Assembly (NCBI GenBank): GCA_963827065.1
Contig: CAWGZM010000008.1
Coordinates: 248,001-312,000, forward strand
Reading direction: 5' to 3'
DNA from: JACVRW01 sp963827065
Lineage (GTDB): Bacteria; Actinomycetota; Thermoleophilia; Solirubrobacterales; Thermoleophilaceae
DNA length: 64,000 nt
The position numbers and the translations under genes are program-made. Numbering within the stretch: position 1 is the first letter of the stretch; the number at the start of each line of letters is the position of its first letter. Shown piece after piece: positions 17,168-25,539 of the stretch. A model generated the notes under the pieces. That model searched no databases. It was not told where the DNA came from and worked only from the letters and a program-made list of their open reading frames with translations.

Positions 17168-17758
17168 TTAGACCCCGGTCGCCCTTCGGCCCGGGGAGTT
17201 GGCGCGCGCGCCTAGCCGGCGTCGGTGCTGATGACGACACTCCCGGCCAGCATGTCGTGGACGCCGCGCCGGCGATCGTCGAACGAGGATCGGCAGGAAG
17301 CCCGCGAACAGCGGGATGGCGGCCAGCGTCAGGCAGATCAGCCGCAGGACGGCGCGGCCGGGCGGCAGCGGCGTGAAGTCGTCCGCGTCGCAGACGCGAA
17401 ACTTGAACAGGCGATCGCCGGGGGTCTGCCCCGTGGTGGCCCAGCAGACCACGAAGTATCCGGCGCTCCACAGGAACCAGGCCACACCGCCGACCACGGC
17501 CACCGCATCCGTGGCCCCGCTCGGAAGATCGAGGATCGAGACGGCGAGGCCCACCGCAACCCCGACCGCCAGCGCAACCAGGTTGATGAGCGCGGCGTCG
17601 AGTGTGAAGGCGATCACGCGGGTGACCAGGCCCACGTAGGACGGCGCGCGCGCCTCGGCGGCCGGATCCGCGTGGATGCGCGTCGCCACCTCGCGGGCCC
17701 GCTCGGGCGCGACCCTGGACGCCGGATCGGTGCGCGGGCGCTCCTCCGCCAGGCTCAC
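17168..17758 (-). pseudogene. RDD-family membrane protein with a C-terminal frameshift
   Basis: As read, a 196-residue protein. It has a hydrophilic N-terminus and three TM segments (YVGLVTRVIAFTLDAALINL, VAVVGGVAWFLWSAGYFVV, RLICLTLAAIPLFAGFLPIL) with the RDD signature TTGQTPGDRLFKFRVCD. The normal ending of the family is present but in another frame. After FLPIL, skipping one base (C at 17284 on the plus strand) gives FDDRRRGVHDMLAGSVVIST and a stop at 17212-17214. The current frame instead runs into Arg-rich, non-conserved sequence. Either a real mutation or a base-call error. Its ATG overlaps the upstream gene's stop by 4 nt. Confidence 0.8.
17173..17196 (-). terminator. Hairpin after the RDD gene
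   Basis: CCCCGG (17173-17178) and CCGGGG (17191-17196) form a 6-bp GC stem around a loop that itself contains GCC/GGC. It lies just downstream of the stop at 17212 expected for the unshifted RDD frame and overlaps the end of the shifted frame. No T-run, so termination is only probable. Confidence 0.35.
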
Positions 17759-18432
17759 GGCTCGCCTGTCTCCGGCGGCAGCGCGGCGGGCCGGCGCCTG
17801 AGCGCGCGCCGTGCCGCCCGTTCGAGCCAGGCGTCCGCGTTGCGCGAGCTCGACCGCACGCCGTCAGCGACCTGATCGGCAAACCCCATGCTCTGCTGCG
17901 TGATCGCGTCGGACACGGCGGGGCTCTGAGCGATCTCCTCGACCACCACCCAGAGGTCCTCGCTCTCGAGCAGCCTCGCCACCGTCTCGTCCACGAGCCG
18001 GCTGTCGATCGCGCGCGCCACGAGCCGCTCCACCACGGGGCTGTCGAGCGCCGCGATCGCCACACGCTCGAGCTCGGGCCCGTCCAGCACCCGCGCAACT
18101 GCTCGCTCGACGACCCCCTCCGCGAGCGCCCGCTCGACGATCGCGTCGAGCGCGTCGCCGCTCAGCACGGTGTCGGTGGCCCGCTCGAGCACGCGATGGC
18201 GCACGACCTCGCCGGAGACCTCCTCGACGAGCGGCCCAGCGAGCGCGCGGTTGAGGACGTGCCGCACCAGCGCGCTGTCGACGACGCGGTCGGCGATCTC
18301 CGTCGCCGCGCGCGAGCCGAGGAGCGCGTCGACGGTCGCGAGCGTGGTGCCCTCCGCCACCTGCCCGCCGAACCGGACCGCGCCCACGACCGGTCGCAGC
18401 GCGACCATCGCCATCGCCTGGGGAAGACGCAT
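17755..18432 (-). CDS. Helical-repeat protein of unknown function upstream of RDD gene
   Basis: A 225-residue protein I do not recognise as a named family. It is all-helical by composition and shows approximate repeats of about 24 residues in which a short hydrophobic helix alternates with D-S/G-x-L-V: for example DSALVRHVLNRALAGPLVEE, DALDAIVERALAEGVVERAV, GPELERVAIAALDSPVVERL, SRLVDETVARLLESEDLWV. No signal peptide; the ends are basic. It is coupled by ATGA to the RDD membrane protein, suggesting a soluble or peripheral partner of it. Start ATG 18430-18432. Confidence 0.7.
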   Translation of the reverse strand: MRLPQAMAMVALRPVVGAVRFGGQVAEGTTLATVDALLGSRAATEIADRVVDSALVRHVLNRALAGPLVEEVSGEVVRHRVLERATDTVLSGDALDAIVERALAEGVVERAVARVLDGPELERVAIAALDSPVVERLVARAIDSRLVDETVARLLESEDLWVVVEEIAQSPAVSDAITQQSMGFADQVADGVRSSSRNADAWLERAARRALRRRPAALPPETGEP

Positions 18433-18556
18433 CCGACCATCATCGACCCCGCGTCCCCCTGAGGCAACCGGCGGGCGGCGTCTGGCGCGACCGCCACCCG
18501 ACCGATCGCGGGCCTACGATCCCGCTGGGTCGGTAAGAAAACGTCAGGAGGACGTC

Positions 18557-19120
18557 GTGGAAAGCTCCGTCAGCCGTGAGGCCGAATCGCTGGGCGACAT
18601 GAGTGTCGGAAGGCTCTGGTGGCTGTGGCTCGTCACCGGCATTGTCTGGATCCTGATCGCGCTCGTGGTGCTGCAGTTCGACGCCGCCTCGGTCACCACG
18701 GTCGGCGTCCTGATCGGGATCATGTTCCTGCTGTCGGGGTTCCAGCAGTTCGTCGTGGCCGCGCTCGCGCCGGGACTGAAGTGGCTGTGGATCATCTTCG
18801 GCGTGCTGTTCATCGTCGCGGGCATCATCGCCCTGATCAGCCCCGAGAACACCTTCGCCGCGATAGCCGACATCCTCGGCTTCCTGTTCCTGCTCGTCGG
18901 CGTGTTCTGGGTGATCCAGGCGTTCGTCGATCGCGACGTGAACGAGCTCTGGTGGCTCGGCCTGATCTCCGGCGTGCTGATGATCATCCTGGCCTTCTGG
19001 ACCGGCGGCCAGTTCTTCATCACCAAGGCCTACGTGCTGCTCGTCTTCGCCGGGATCTGGGCGCTCTTGCACGGGGTGACCGACATCGTCAAGGCGTTCC
19101 AGATCCGCAAGCTGCGTTGA
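18557..19120 (+). CDS. HdeD-like (DUF308) membrane protein
   Basis: A 187-residue protein with six TM helices arranged as three repeated pairs (WWLWLVTGIVWILIALVVLQ, VLIGIMFLLSGFQQFVVAAL, WLWIIFGVLFIVAGIIALIS and so on), the DUF308/HdeD fold. HdeD of enterobacteria is linked to acid resistance, but most actinobacterial members are uncharacterised. GTG start 18557-18559 with AGGAGG 8 nt upstream. Its TGA overlaps the ATG of the next gene (TGATG), so the dehydrogenase is translationally coupled. Confidence 0.88.
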   Translation: MESSVSREAESLGDMSVGRLWWLWLVTGIVWILIALVVLQFDAASVTTVGVLIGIMFLLSGFQQFVVAALAPGLKWLWIIFGVLFIVAGIIALISPENTFAAIADILGFLFLLVGVFWVIQAFVDRDVNELWWLGLISGVLMIILAFWTGGQFFITKAYVLLVFAGIWALLHGVTDIVKAFQIRKLR

Positions 19121-19980
19121 TGGCCTCGGAGCCGGGCGCGGTCGGGGTCGTCGGCGCGGGCTTCATGGGCTCGGGCATCGCGGAGTCGGCGGCCCGCGCC
19201 GGCCTCGCGGTGAAGCTGTACGAGCCCGACGAGGCGCCGCTCGAGCGCTCGCGCGGGCGCATCCAGACATCCGTCGCGCGGGCGGTCGAAGGCGGCAAGC
19301 TGAGCGCCGAGGAGGCGTCCGCGCTCGTGGAGCGTGTCGAGTGGACCACCGACCAGGACGCGCTCGCCGGGGCCGGCGTAGTCGTCGAGGCCGTGGTCGA
19401 AGACGCCGCCCTCAAGGGCCAGGTCTTTCAGACGCTCGACCGCCTGCTCGGTGAGGACGTCATCCTGGCGTCGAACACCTCCTCGATCCCGATCGCCCAG
19501 CTCGCGTCCTGGACCGACCATCCGCAGCGGGTGCTCGGCCTCCACTTCTTCTCACCCGTGCCGGTCATGAAGCTCGTCGAGGTGGTGGTCGCGCTCGACA
19601 CCGACGCGGGGGTGGTCGAGCGCGCCGAGGACTTCGCGCGCCGGCTGGGGAAGCACCCGATCCGCACGAAGGACCGCTCGGGCTTCATCGTCAACATGCT
19701 GCTCGTCCCATATCTGATCGCCGGCGTGCGCATGTACGAGGACGGCTTCGCGAGCCGCGAGGACATCGACGAGGGCATGCGGCTCGGCTGCGGGCACCCG
19801 ATGGGCCCGCTCACGCTCTGCGATTTCATCGGGCTCGACGTCCTCTACGCCGTCTGCGACTCGCTCTACGAAGAGTTCAAGCGGCCCGAGTACGCCCCGC
19901 CGCCGCTCCTCAAGCGCATGGTCGTCTCAGGCCACCACGGCCGCAAGACCGGGCGCGGCTTCTACGAGTACGACGGCTGA
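19120..19980 (+). CDS. 3-hydroxybutyryl-CoA/3-hydroxyacyl-CoA dehydrogenase
   Basis: A 286-residue NAD-dependent dehydrogenase oxidising L-3-hydroxyacyl-CoA to 3-ketoacyl-CoA. N-terminal Rossmann fold with VGVVGAGFMGSGIAESAARAG. The catalytic His lies in VLGLHFFSPVPVMKLVE, preceded by the conserved SNTSS. The C-terminal helical domain ends in HGRKTGRGFYEYDG. Length fits the stand-alone PaaH/Hbd class. It takes part in butyrate/PHB-type or beta-oxidation steps. Co-translated with the DUF308 gene, although no functional link is obvious. Confidence 0.92.
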   Translation: MASEPGAVGVVGAGFMGSGIAESAARAGLAVKLYEPDEAPLERSRGRIQTSVARAVEGGKLSAEEASALVERVEWTTDQDALAGAGVVVEAVVEDAALKGQVFQTLDRLLGEDVILASNTSSIPIAQLASWTDHPQRVLGLHFFSPVPVMKLVEVVVALDTDAGVVERAEDFARRLGKHPIRTKDRSGFIVNMLLVPYLIAGVRMYEDGFASREDIDEGMRLGCGHPMGPLTLCDFIGLDVLYAVCDSLYEEFKRPEYAPPPLLKRMVVSGHHGRKTGRGFYEYDG

Positions 19981-19981
19981 T

Positions 19982-20413
19982 TCAGGCGCCGCTATCGCGG
20001 GCGGCGGCCATCGCCTCGCCCGGAGTGAGGAAGACGCGCACGCGCGCCACGCGCCCGTCGCGGATGCGCGCCACGTGGAAGATCGGGATCTTGCCGATGT
20101 CCACCTCGCTGCCTGCGCCGCGGGTGCGGGCGAGCATGCGGATCAGCACCTCGTCGGCATAGACGTCGAGGCCCTCGATCTCGATGTCACCGAGCTCGAT
20201 GATGCTCGCGACCTCGTCCTTCAGGAACTCGATCACCGTGTCGTAGCCGTGGTAGACCCGCGTTCCGGGCCACTCGGGCGAGTTCCACCACTCGATGTCA
20301 TCCGCGAAGCAGAGCTCCGCGACGCCCTCGAAGTCGCCGGAGTTCCAGAGCTCGTATCCCCGCCGGACCAGGTCGAGCTCCTCCGGTGTCACGTGCTGTC
20401 TCGTCTGCGTCAC
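19982..20413 (-). CDS. SnoaL/NTF2-like protein
   Basis: A roughly 143-residue NTF2-fold protein: helix EELDLVRRGYELWNSGDFEG, then ADDIEWWNSPEWPGTRVYHG and strands ending in HVARIRDGRVARVRVFLT. The fold serves ketosteroid isomerases, limonene epoxide hydrolases and polyketide cyclases, or simple ligand binding. No catalytic pair can be assigned. Two GTG starts are possible (20411-20413 used; 20390-20392 gives 136 residues) and neither has a clear ribosome site. Divergent from the large FAD enzyme by 44 nt. Confidence 0.8.
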   Translation of the reverse strand: MTQTRQHVTPEELDLVRRGYELWNSGDFEGVAELCFADDIEWWNSPEWPGTRVYHGYDTVIEFLKDEVASIIELGDIEIEGLDVYADEVLIRMLARTRGAGSEVDIGKIPIFHVARIRDGRVARVRVFLTPGEAMAAARDSGA

Positions 20414-20457
20414 CGGGATAGGATCGCATGAACTTCGATGGGAGCTAGGACCGGGGC

Positions 20458-23400
20458 GTGAACGGCAGCGAGCCACGAAAGGAGATAGCGGTCCTGGGCG
20501 GGGGCGTCGGCGGCCTCAGCGCGGCCTTCGAGCTGACCGCCACCCCGGAGCTGCGCGCACGCCACTCCGTGACCGTGTACCAGCTCGGCTGGCGGCTGGG
20601 CGGCAAGGGAGCGAGCGGCCGCAACGCGGCGCACTCGAACCGGATCGAGGAGCACGGGCTGCACATCTGGTTCGGCTTCTACGACAACGCCTTCCGTCTG
20701 ATGCGCGACGCCTACGCGGAGCTCGGCCGCGAGCCCGGCACCCCGCTCGCCGGCTTAGACGACGCCTTCAAGCCCTGCGACCAGCTCGTCCTGTACGACC
20801 GCCAGGGCGACGGCTGGCACGGCCTCTCGTTCGACTGCCCGCGCAACTTCCTGCGGCCCGGGGACGCCGGCGAGCTTCCCACCTTCTGGGAGATCGCCGC
20901 CGAGGCATGCGGATTCGCGCTGATGGGCTGGCGCTGGCTGCGCCAAGAGGGCCTCGTCGAGCTCGACGAGGTGGACCTGCCGTTCGTGCCGGAGTGGTTC
21001 GAGAACCTCGCCGGGGAGCTGGCTGCGGACCTGCTCGAGCTGCCGATCGACGGCGCGGAGCGCGTGCTGGGCGTGGCCGAGCGGCTCGCGCGGGCGCGCG
21101 CGGGCGCGACCGATCACCGGCTGCCCATCGAGGCGGCGCAGGCCGGCCTGCTGGTGCGGCTCCTGAAGAGCTTCCGCGACTGGCTCTGGCTGGTGGTGCG
21201 AGGGGGCTGCGACGACGAGCCGCGGCTGCGCTTCTTCTTCACCACCGTGGACGCGGGCGTGTCGACGCTCGCGGGCGTCGTCGAGGACGGGGTGCTCGAG
21301 CGCGGCTTCGATGCGATCAACGACCAGGAGTGGTCGGCCTGGCTCGCCCGCCACGGCGCCAAGGAGATCACGCTCGGGGGTACCCCGGAGGTGCGCGCCC
21401 CCGTGCTGCGCTCGGTCTACGACGTCGCCTTCGGCTACCCCGGCGGGTCGATTCCCGCCGCGGACGTGGCGGCCGGCACCGCGACCAGCGACCTGCTGCG
21501 GCTCGCCTTCAGCTATCGCGGATCGATCATGTACAAGATGCAGGCGGGCATGGGCGACGCGGTGTTCACGCCGCTCTACGAGGTGCTGCGCTCCCGCGGC
21601 GTCCGCTTCAAGTTCTTCCACGCGGTGACGGCACTGCGGCTCGGCCGCGACGAGAGCAGGCGCCCGCTCAACCGGATCGACAAGATCGACGTGGTCGAGC
21701 AGGCGAAGCTCGCCCCGGGCCTCCGCGAGTACCAACCCCTTTCGGGCGTCGAAGGGCTCGAGTGCTGGCCGAGCGAGCCGCTCTGGGACCAGCTCGAACC
21801 GTCCGCCAAGGACCGCGAGTTCGAGCTCGTGACCGACCCGCTCGGCGTGGGCGCGCGCACGCTCGAGCGCTCGCGCCCGGGTCAGCGCGCGGACTTCGAC
21901 GAGGTCGTGCTAGCCATCCCGGTCGGCGCACTCGAGCCGATCTGCAAAGAGCTGATCGAGCACGACGAGCGCTTCGCCGCGGGCATCAAGAACGCGGTGA
22001 CGGTCCAGACGCAGGCCTTCCAGGTGTGGGCGAACAGGAGCGCCGCCGAGCTCGGCTGGGAGCACGACGAGAACTCGGTCGCCGGCTGCTACGTCGAGCC
22101 GCTCGACACCTACTGCGACATGAGCCACCTGATCCCGCGCGAGTCCTGGGCGCCGAGCGCCGGGGTGAAGACGATCGCGTACTTCTGCGGCGTGCTCGAC
22201 GAGGTCGACGGTGAGTCGCCCGAGGAGGCGACGGCGCGCGTCAAGGGCCACGCGCTCGACTTCATGGAGAACGACATGGCGACGCTGTGGCCGCTCGCGC
22301 GGCTGGCGGACGGGTCGTTCGACTGGGACGTGCTCGTCGACGAGGCGGGCGCGAGCGGCGCCGATCGCTTCGACGCCCAGTACTGGCGCGCCAACATCAC
22401 TCCGAGCGAGCGCTACGTGCTCACGCCCGCCGGCTCGGTGAAGCACCGGCTGCCGTCCGGCCAGAGCGGCTTCGAGAACCTCGCGCTGGCCGGCGACTGG
22501 ACGCGCAACGGCATCGACGGGGGCTGCGTCGAGGCGGCGGTCATTTCGGGCATCGAGGCCGCCGAGAGCATCACCGGCCTTGCTCACGTCATTCCCGGTC
22601 GCGATCCCGACTGGCTGCGCCCGCGGTCGCTCGAGCTGCCGCCCTATGTCGAGTACGGCGGGCGCGCGACGACGCCGCCGCCGTTCTTGAGCGAGGGCGG
22701 CCGCATGCGCGGGCTCGTGCTCGAGGGCGACGCGGAGCGGATCGCCGACCTAGTCGACCGCATGTTCAACGTCCCCGCGGGCGGCTCGACGGACTACCGC
22801 TCGCTGGGCTCGAACGTGCTGCTGCTCCTGGGCGGCTTCGAGCGGGTCTCGTGTCTCACCCCACCGTTCGACCGTTGGGGGTCGGTCGCGGAGATCATGG
22901 CCTCGTTCTGGATCCCGGTGATGGCGGGCCGCGACCTGGGGCCCACCTTCCTGGCCGAGCGGCTCGTACTCGCCGTTCCCTACATCTTCGTCGACAACCC
23001 GATGTCCTACCTGGGCGGGCGCGAGACCTATGGCTACGCGAAGACGATGGCGCGCTTCCAGCCCGAGAACGCGGTCGGCGAGCACGTGACGATGGAGGCG
23101 TTCGGCGGCAACTTCGGGCGCGACGAGGGCGCCGCCTGGCGTCCGTTCCTGGAGGTCGAGGAGGTGGGCCCCGGCGACGGCACTCCTCAGCGGCCGCTCG
23201 AGGGCCCGGCGGGCCTGGTGCGCCGGCTCGTCGGCGACCTGCCCGCCGTCAACGCCGAGGGAGAGCTCGTGCTCGCTGACCTCCGGCTCACGGCCGAGCT
23301 GGTCGAGAGCATGCTCGCGGGGCAGGTCCACCAGCTCTTCCTCAAGCAGTTCAGGGACGCCGAGGACGGCACGCGCGCCTGCTACCAGTCGGTCGTGGAG

Positions 23401-23727
23401 GCCCCGGTGAACGTGCTGCGCGTGTCGAACAAGCTCGTCGGCCGCGATGCCGACGTGACCATCCACGAGCTCGACAGCCACCCGATCGGCCAAGAGCTCG
23501 GCGTGACCAGCCAGCGCGCGCAGATCGTGTTCGACGCAGAGATCGACATGGTGGTCGAGCACGGCGTCGAGGTCGCGCGGCCGGCGTCGGCGCTGCCCTC
23601 CTCCGGGCCCGCCGCGGCGGTCAGCGCGAACGGCTACACGAGCGTCATCGAGACCGCGGCTCGCCGCGCCTGGCGGGAGCTCGCCGGGATCGAGCGGCTG
23701 CTGCTCAGTCGCTTCCGTCGAGGCTGA
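20458..23727 (+). CDS. FAD-dependent oxidoreductase fused to an acetoacetate-decarboxylase-like domain
   Basis: A 1089-residue cytosolic protein with two parts. Residues 1-710 are a phytoene-desaturase/amine-oxidase-type flavoenzyme: FAD Rossmann motif EIAVLGGGVGGLSAAFEL, GWRLGGKGASGRN, the QAGMGDAVFTPLYEVL segment and the C-terminal FAD contact LALAGDWTRNGIDGGCVEAA. Residues about 727-1040 resemble acetoacetate decarboxylase (IFVDNPMSYLGGRETYGYAK, then a beta-rich cone). Lys862 in GYAK sits where the family keeps its K-containing G-R-E-x-x-G-Y-x-K motif. GTG start with GGAG/AGGA upstream. Substrate unknown, possibly a terpenoid or polyketide acid. Ends 23 nt inside the convergent small gene. 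Confidence 0.8.
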   Translation: MNGSEPRKEIAVLGGGVGGLSAAFELTATPELRARHSVTVYQLGWRLGGKGASGRNAAHSNRIEEHGLHIWFGFYDNAFRLMRDAYAELGREPGTPLAGLDDAFKPCDQLVLYDRQGDGWHGLSFDCPRNFLRPGDAGELPTFWEIAAEACGFALMGWRWLRQEGLVELDEVDLPFVPEWFENLAGELAADLLELPIDGAERVLGVAERLARARAGATDHRLPIEAAQAGLLVRLLKSFRDWLWLVVRGGCDDEPRLRFFFTTVDAGVSTLAGVVEDGVLERGFDAINDQEWSAWLARHGAKEITLGGTPEVRAPVLRSVYDVAFGYPGGSIPAADVAAGTATSDLLRLAFSYRGSIMYKMQAGMGDAVFTPLYEVLRSRGVRFKFFHAVTALRLGRDESRRPLNRIDKIDVVEQAKLAPGLREYQPLSGVEGLECWPSEPLWDQLEPSAKDREFELVTDPLGVGARTLERSRPGQRADFDEVVLAIPVGALEPICKELIEHDERFAAGIKNAVTVQTQAFQVWANRSAAELGWEHDENSVAGCYVEPLDTYCDMSHLIPRESWAPSAGVKTIAYFCGVLDEVDGESPEEATARVKGHALDFMENDMATLWPLARLADGSFDWDVLVDEAGASGADRFDAQYWRANITPSERYVLTPAGSVKHRLPSGQSGFENLALAGDWTRNGIDGGCVEAAVISGIEAAESITGLAHVIPGRDPDWLRPRSLELPPYVEYGGRATTPPPFLSEGGRMRGLVLEGDAERIADLVDRMFNVPAGGSTDYRSLGSNVLLLLGGFERVSCLTPPFDRWGSVAEIMASFWIPVMAGRDLGPTFLAERLVLAVPYIFVDNPMSYLGGRETYGYAKTMARFQPENAVGEHVTMEAFGGNFGRDEGAAWRPFLEVEEVGPGDGTPQRPLEGPAGLVRRLVGDLPAVNAEGELVLADLRLTAELVESMLAGQVHQLFLKQFRDAEDGTRACYQSVVEAPVNVLRVSNKLVGRDADVTIHELDSHPIGQELGVTSQRAQIVFDAEIDMVVEHGVEVARPASALPSSGPAAAVSANGYTSVIETAARRAWRELAGIERLLLSRFRRG

Positions 23728-23905
23728 CGCCGCCGGTTCCGGCATGCGGCGCCTGCTTCGCCGCGGGACCGTCGCCCGACGTCAGGTCGATCGAGCCGGA
23801 GTCGACCGCGGCGTAGGTGAGCGTCGCTCCGCCTGCGCCGATGATGAAGGCGATCAGGGGCACGAGGAGGGCCCGAGCGGTGGGAAGTCTTAGTGCCTGC
23901 TCCAT
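23705..23905 (-). CDS. Small membrane-anchored protein
   Basis: A 66-residue protein: basic N-terminus, one TM helix (about 15-37, LLVPLIAFIIGAGGATLTYA), then a short acidic/Gly extracellular tail (SIDLTSGDGPAAKQ...). Start ATG 23903-23905 is chosen because AGGTG stands 4 nt upstream; another ATG 18 nt earlier is possible. No recognised family. The last 23 nt overlap the 3' end of the convergent FAD gene. Confidence 0.6.
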   Translation of the reverse strand: MEQALRLPTARALLVPLIAFIIGAGGATLTYAAVDSGSIDLTSGDGPAAKQAPHAGTGGVSLDGSD

Positions 23906-23950
23906 TGCACCTGTTCTAGCCACGCCCGGACGCGGCGACTGCGATGTTCG

Positions 23951-25237
23951 TCACACGGGCGGTGGCGACTTCGCGACCGGCTCCGGCATGCCGTTGCGCA
24001 GGATCCAGAGCGCAGGCCCGACCACGAGCAGCGTGCCTCCGAGCGCGAGCGCCGCCACGCCGAGCGCGGACAGCGCGAGGCCGCCCAGCAGCGCCAGGCC
24101 GGCGCCGGTCGCGCCCGAGAGCAGGTCGTTGAAGCCGAGCAGCCGGCCGCGTTCGGAGGGCAGCGTCAGGTCGGCGAGCTCAGCGGTCGCCGCGACGAAG
24201 GAGAGGTTCCAACCGACCCCCAGGCCGAACAGGGCGACGGCTGTGGCGGGCACGCTCTCAACCCACAGCAGGCTGATCACGGACACCGCCATGACGAACA
24301 GCCCGCCGGCGAGCGACGGCGTCCGGCCGATGCGGTCGATGAGGTCGCCGATCACGATCACGAGCGCGTACATGCCGATCACGTGCGCGCCGATGATCGG
24401 GAACACGTCGTGCCCCTCGTGCCCGTGGTGATCGACCACGACCGCGCCGGTGAGCGTCATCACGCCGACCATCACCGCGAAGCTCGCCTGCGCCGCGATC
24501 AGCGCAGGGATCACGCCCGGACGGTCGAGCAGCTCGCGCAGCGGCGCCGCGGTAGTGCGCGAGGGCGCCGGCTTGGCCGGCGCCGGAGCGATCCGCATTG
24601 CGCCAGGTTCGGGTGCGGGCTCGTGCTCCAGCAGCTCGGCGATCCGGCGCGGGTCGGGCCGCACCGCCGACACGAGCGCGCAGCCCACCAGCATGAATGC
24701 CCCCGCCGCGAGCCAGAGCGGTGCCAGCGCCTCGCCGTCGAGATCGCGGCCCGCGAGCAGCGGGCTGAACACCGCCGGCCCGAGGATCGCCCCGAACACC
24801 GCGCCGAACAGGACGAGCGCGATCCCGCGGGCGCGGCGCTCGGTCGGGTACATGTCACCGGCGGCCGTCCGTGAGAGCAGCGCCACGCCGCTCGCCGCCC
24901 CCACCAGAACGAGGCCGCCGAGCACCGCGGGGGCCAGCTCGCTCGCGCTGCCGAGCGCCGCCAGGCCGCAGCCGGCCGCGCCGGTGAGGTATCCGGCGGC
25001 GAGCACCGGCACGCGGCCGATGCGATCCATCGCGCGCCCCGCGGGCAGCGCGGCGAGCGCGCTCGACGCCAGCACGATCGCCGGGCCGAGTCCGAGCAGG
25101 CCCTCTACGTCGAGCACCACCACGAGCGTCAGCGATGCCACCGCGGCCGACAGCTGCAGCATCGCCGAGTTGGTGGCGAGCGCCGCGGACAGCAGGAACG
25201 TGTTGCGGCGAACGGGAAGCTCGTGGGTCGCGCTCAC
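23951..25237 (-). CDS. MFS transporter
   Basis: A 428-residue 12-TM major facilitator. Motif A-like loops appear in both halves: GRAMDRIGRVPVLAAG after TM2 and GDLIDRIGRTPSLAGG after TM8. A His-rich patch (VVDHHGHEGHDVFP) between TM7 and TM8 is unusual and could be a metal-binding or substrate loop. GTG start overlaps the azlD stop by 4 nt (GTGA), making it the last gene of the four-gene operon. Possibly an amino-acid or drug exporter. Confidence 0.86.
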   Translation of the reverse strand: MSATHELPVRRNTFLLSAALATNSAMLQLSAAVASLTLVVVLDVEGLLGLGPAIVLASSALAALPAGRAMDRIGRVPVLAAGYLTGAAGCGLAALGSASELAPAVLGGLVLVGAASGVALLSRTAAGDMYPTERRARGIALVLFGAVFGAILGPAVFSPLLAGRDLDGEALAPLWLAAGAFMLVGCALVSAVRPDPRRIAELLEHEPAPEPGAMRIAPAPAKPAPSRTTAAPLRELLDRPGVIPALIAAQASFAVMVGVMTLTGAVVVDHHGHEGHDVFPIIGAHVIGMYALVIVIGDLIDRIGRTPSLAGGLFVMAVSVISLLWVESVPATAVALFGLGVGWNLSFVAATAELADLTLPSERGRLLGFNDLLSGATGAGLALLGGLALSALGVAALALGGTLLVVGPALWILRNGMPEPVAKSPPPV

Positions 25238-25539
25238 AGGGCGCGCAGGGCCGCCGTCAGCGCCGCGGCGACGATGACGCAGGCGACTATCGAGCCGGTG
25301 CGCCAGGCGACGAGCCCGCCGGCGACGACGCCCGCCGTCTCGGCGCCTACGACGAGCCGCTCGCCCTCGGCGAACGCCTGGCTGAAGACGAGCGCGGCCA
25401 GCAGCGCGGGTGCCAGCAGGACGATCACGCTCGTCACCCAGAGCGGCAGCTCGCGTCCGCCGAGAGCAATCGGGCCGATTGCCTTCAGGACGGCGGTGAC
25501 GAGCGCACAGCCGCCGACCAGCACCACCGCGGTGCTCAA
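25234..25539 (-). CDS. azlD: AzlD-family branched-chain amino acid transport protein
   Basis: A 101-residue protein with four TM helices, the small subunit of the AzlCD-type branched-chain amino-acid exporter. Typical AzlD pattern: AVVLVGGCALVTAVLKAIGP, then VTSVIVLLAPALLAALVFSQ. TTG start overlaps the azlC stop by 4 nt (TTGA), and its own stop overlaps the MFS gene by 4 nt. Membrane. Confidence 0.85.
   Translation of the reverse strand: MSTAVVLVGGCALVTAVLKAIGPIALGGRELPLWVTSVIVLLAPALLAALVFSQAFAEGERLVVGAETAGVVAGGLVAWRTGSIVACVIVAAALTAALRAL

Noticed and set aside
20755..21735. Long minus-strand frame opposite the FAD fusion.
   Set aside because: No conserved motifs; composition is an antisense shadow.
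22750..23745. Minus-strand frame opposite the decarboxylase-like domain.
   Set aside because: Antisense shadow with no motif; the plus-strand frame is continuous with the FAD domain.
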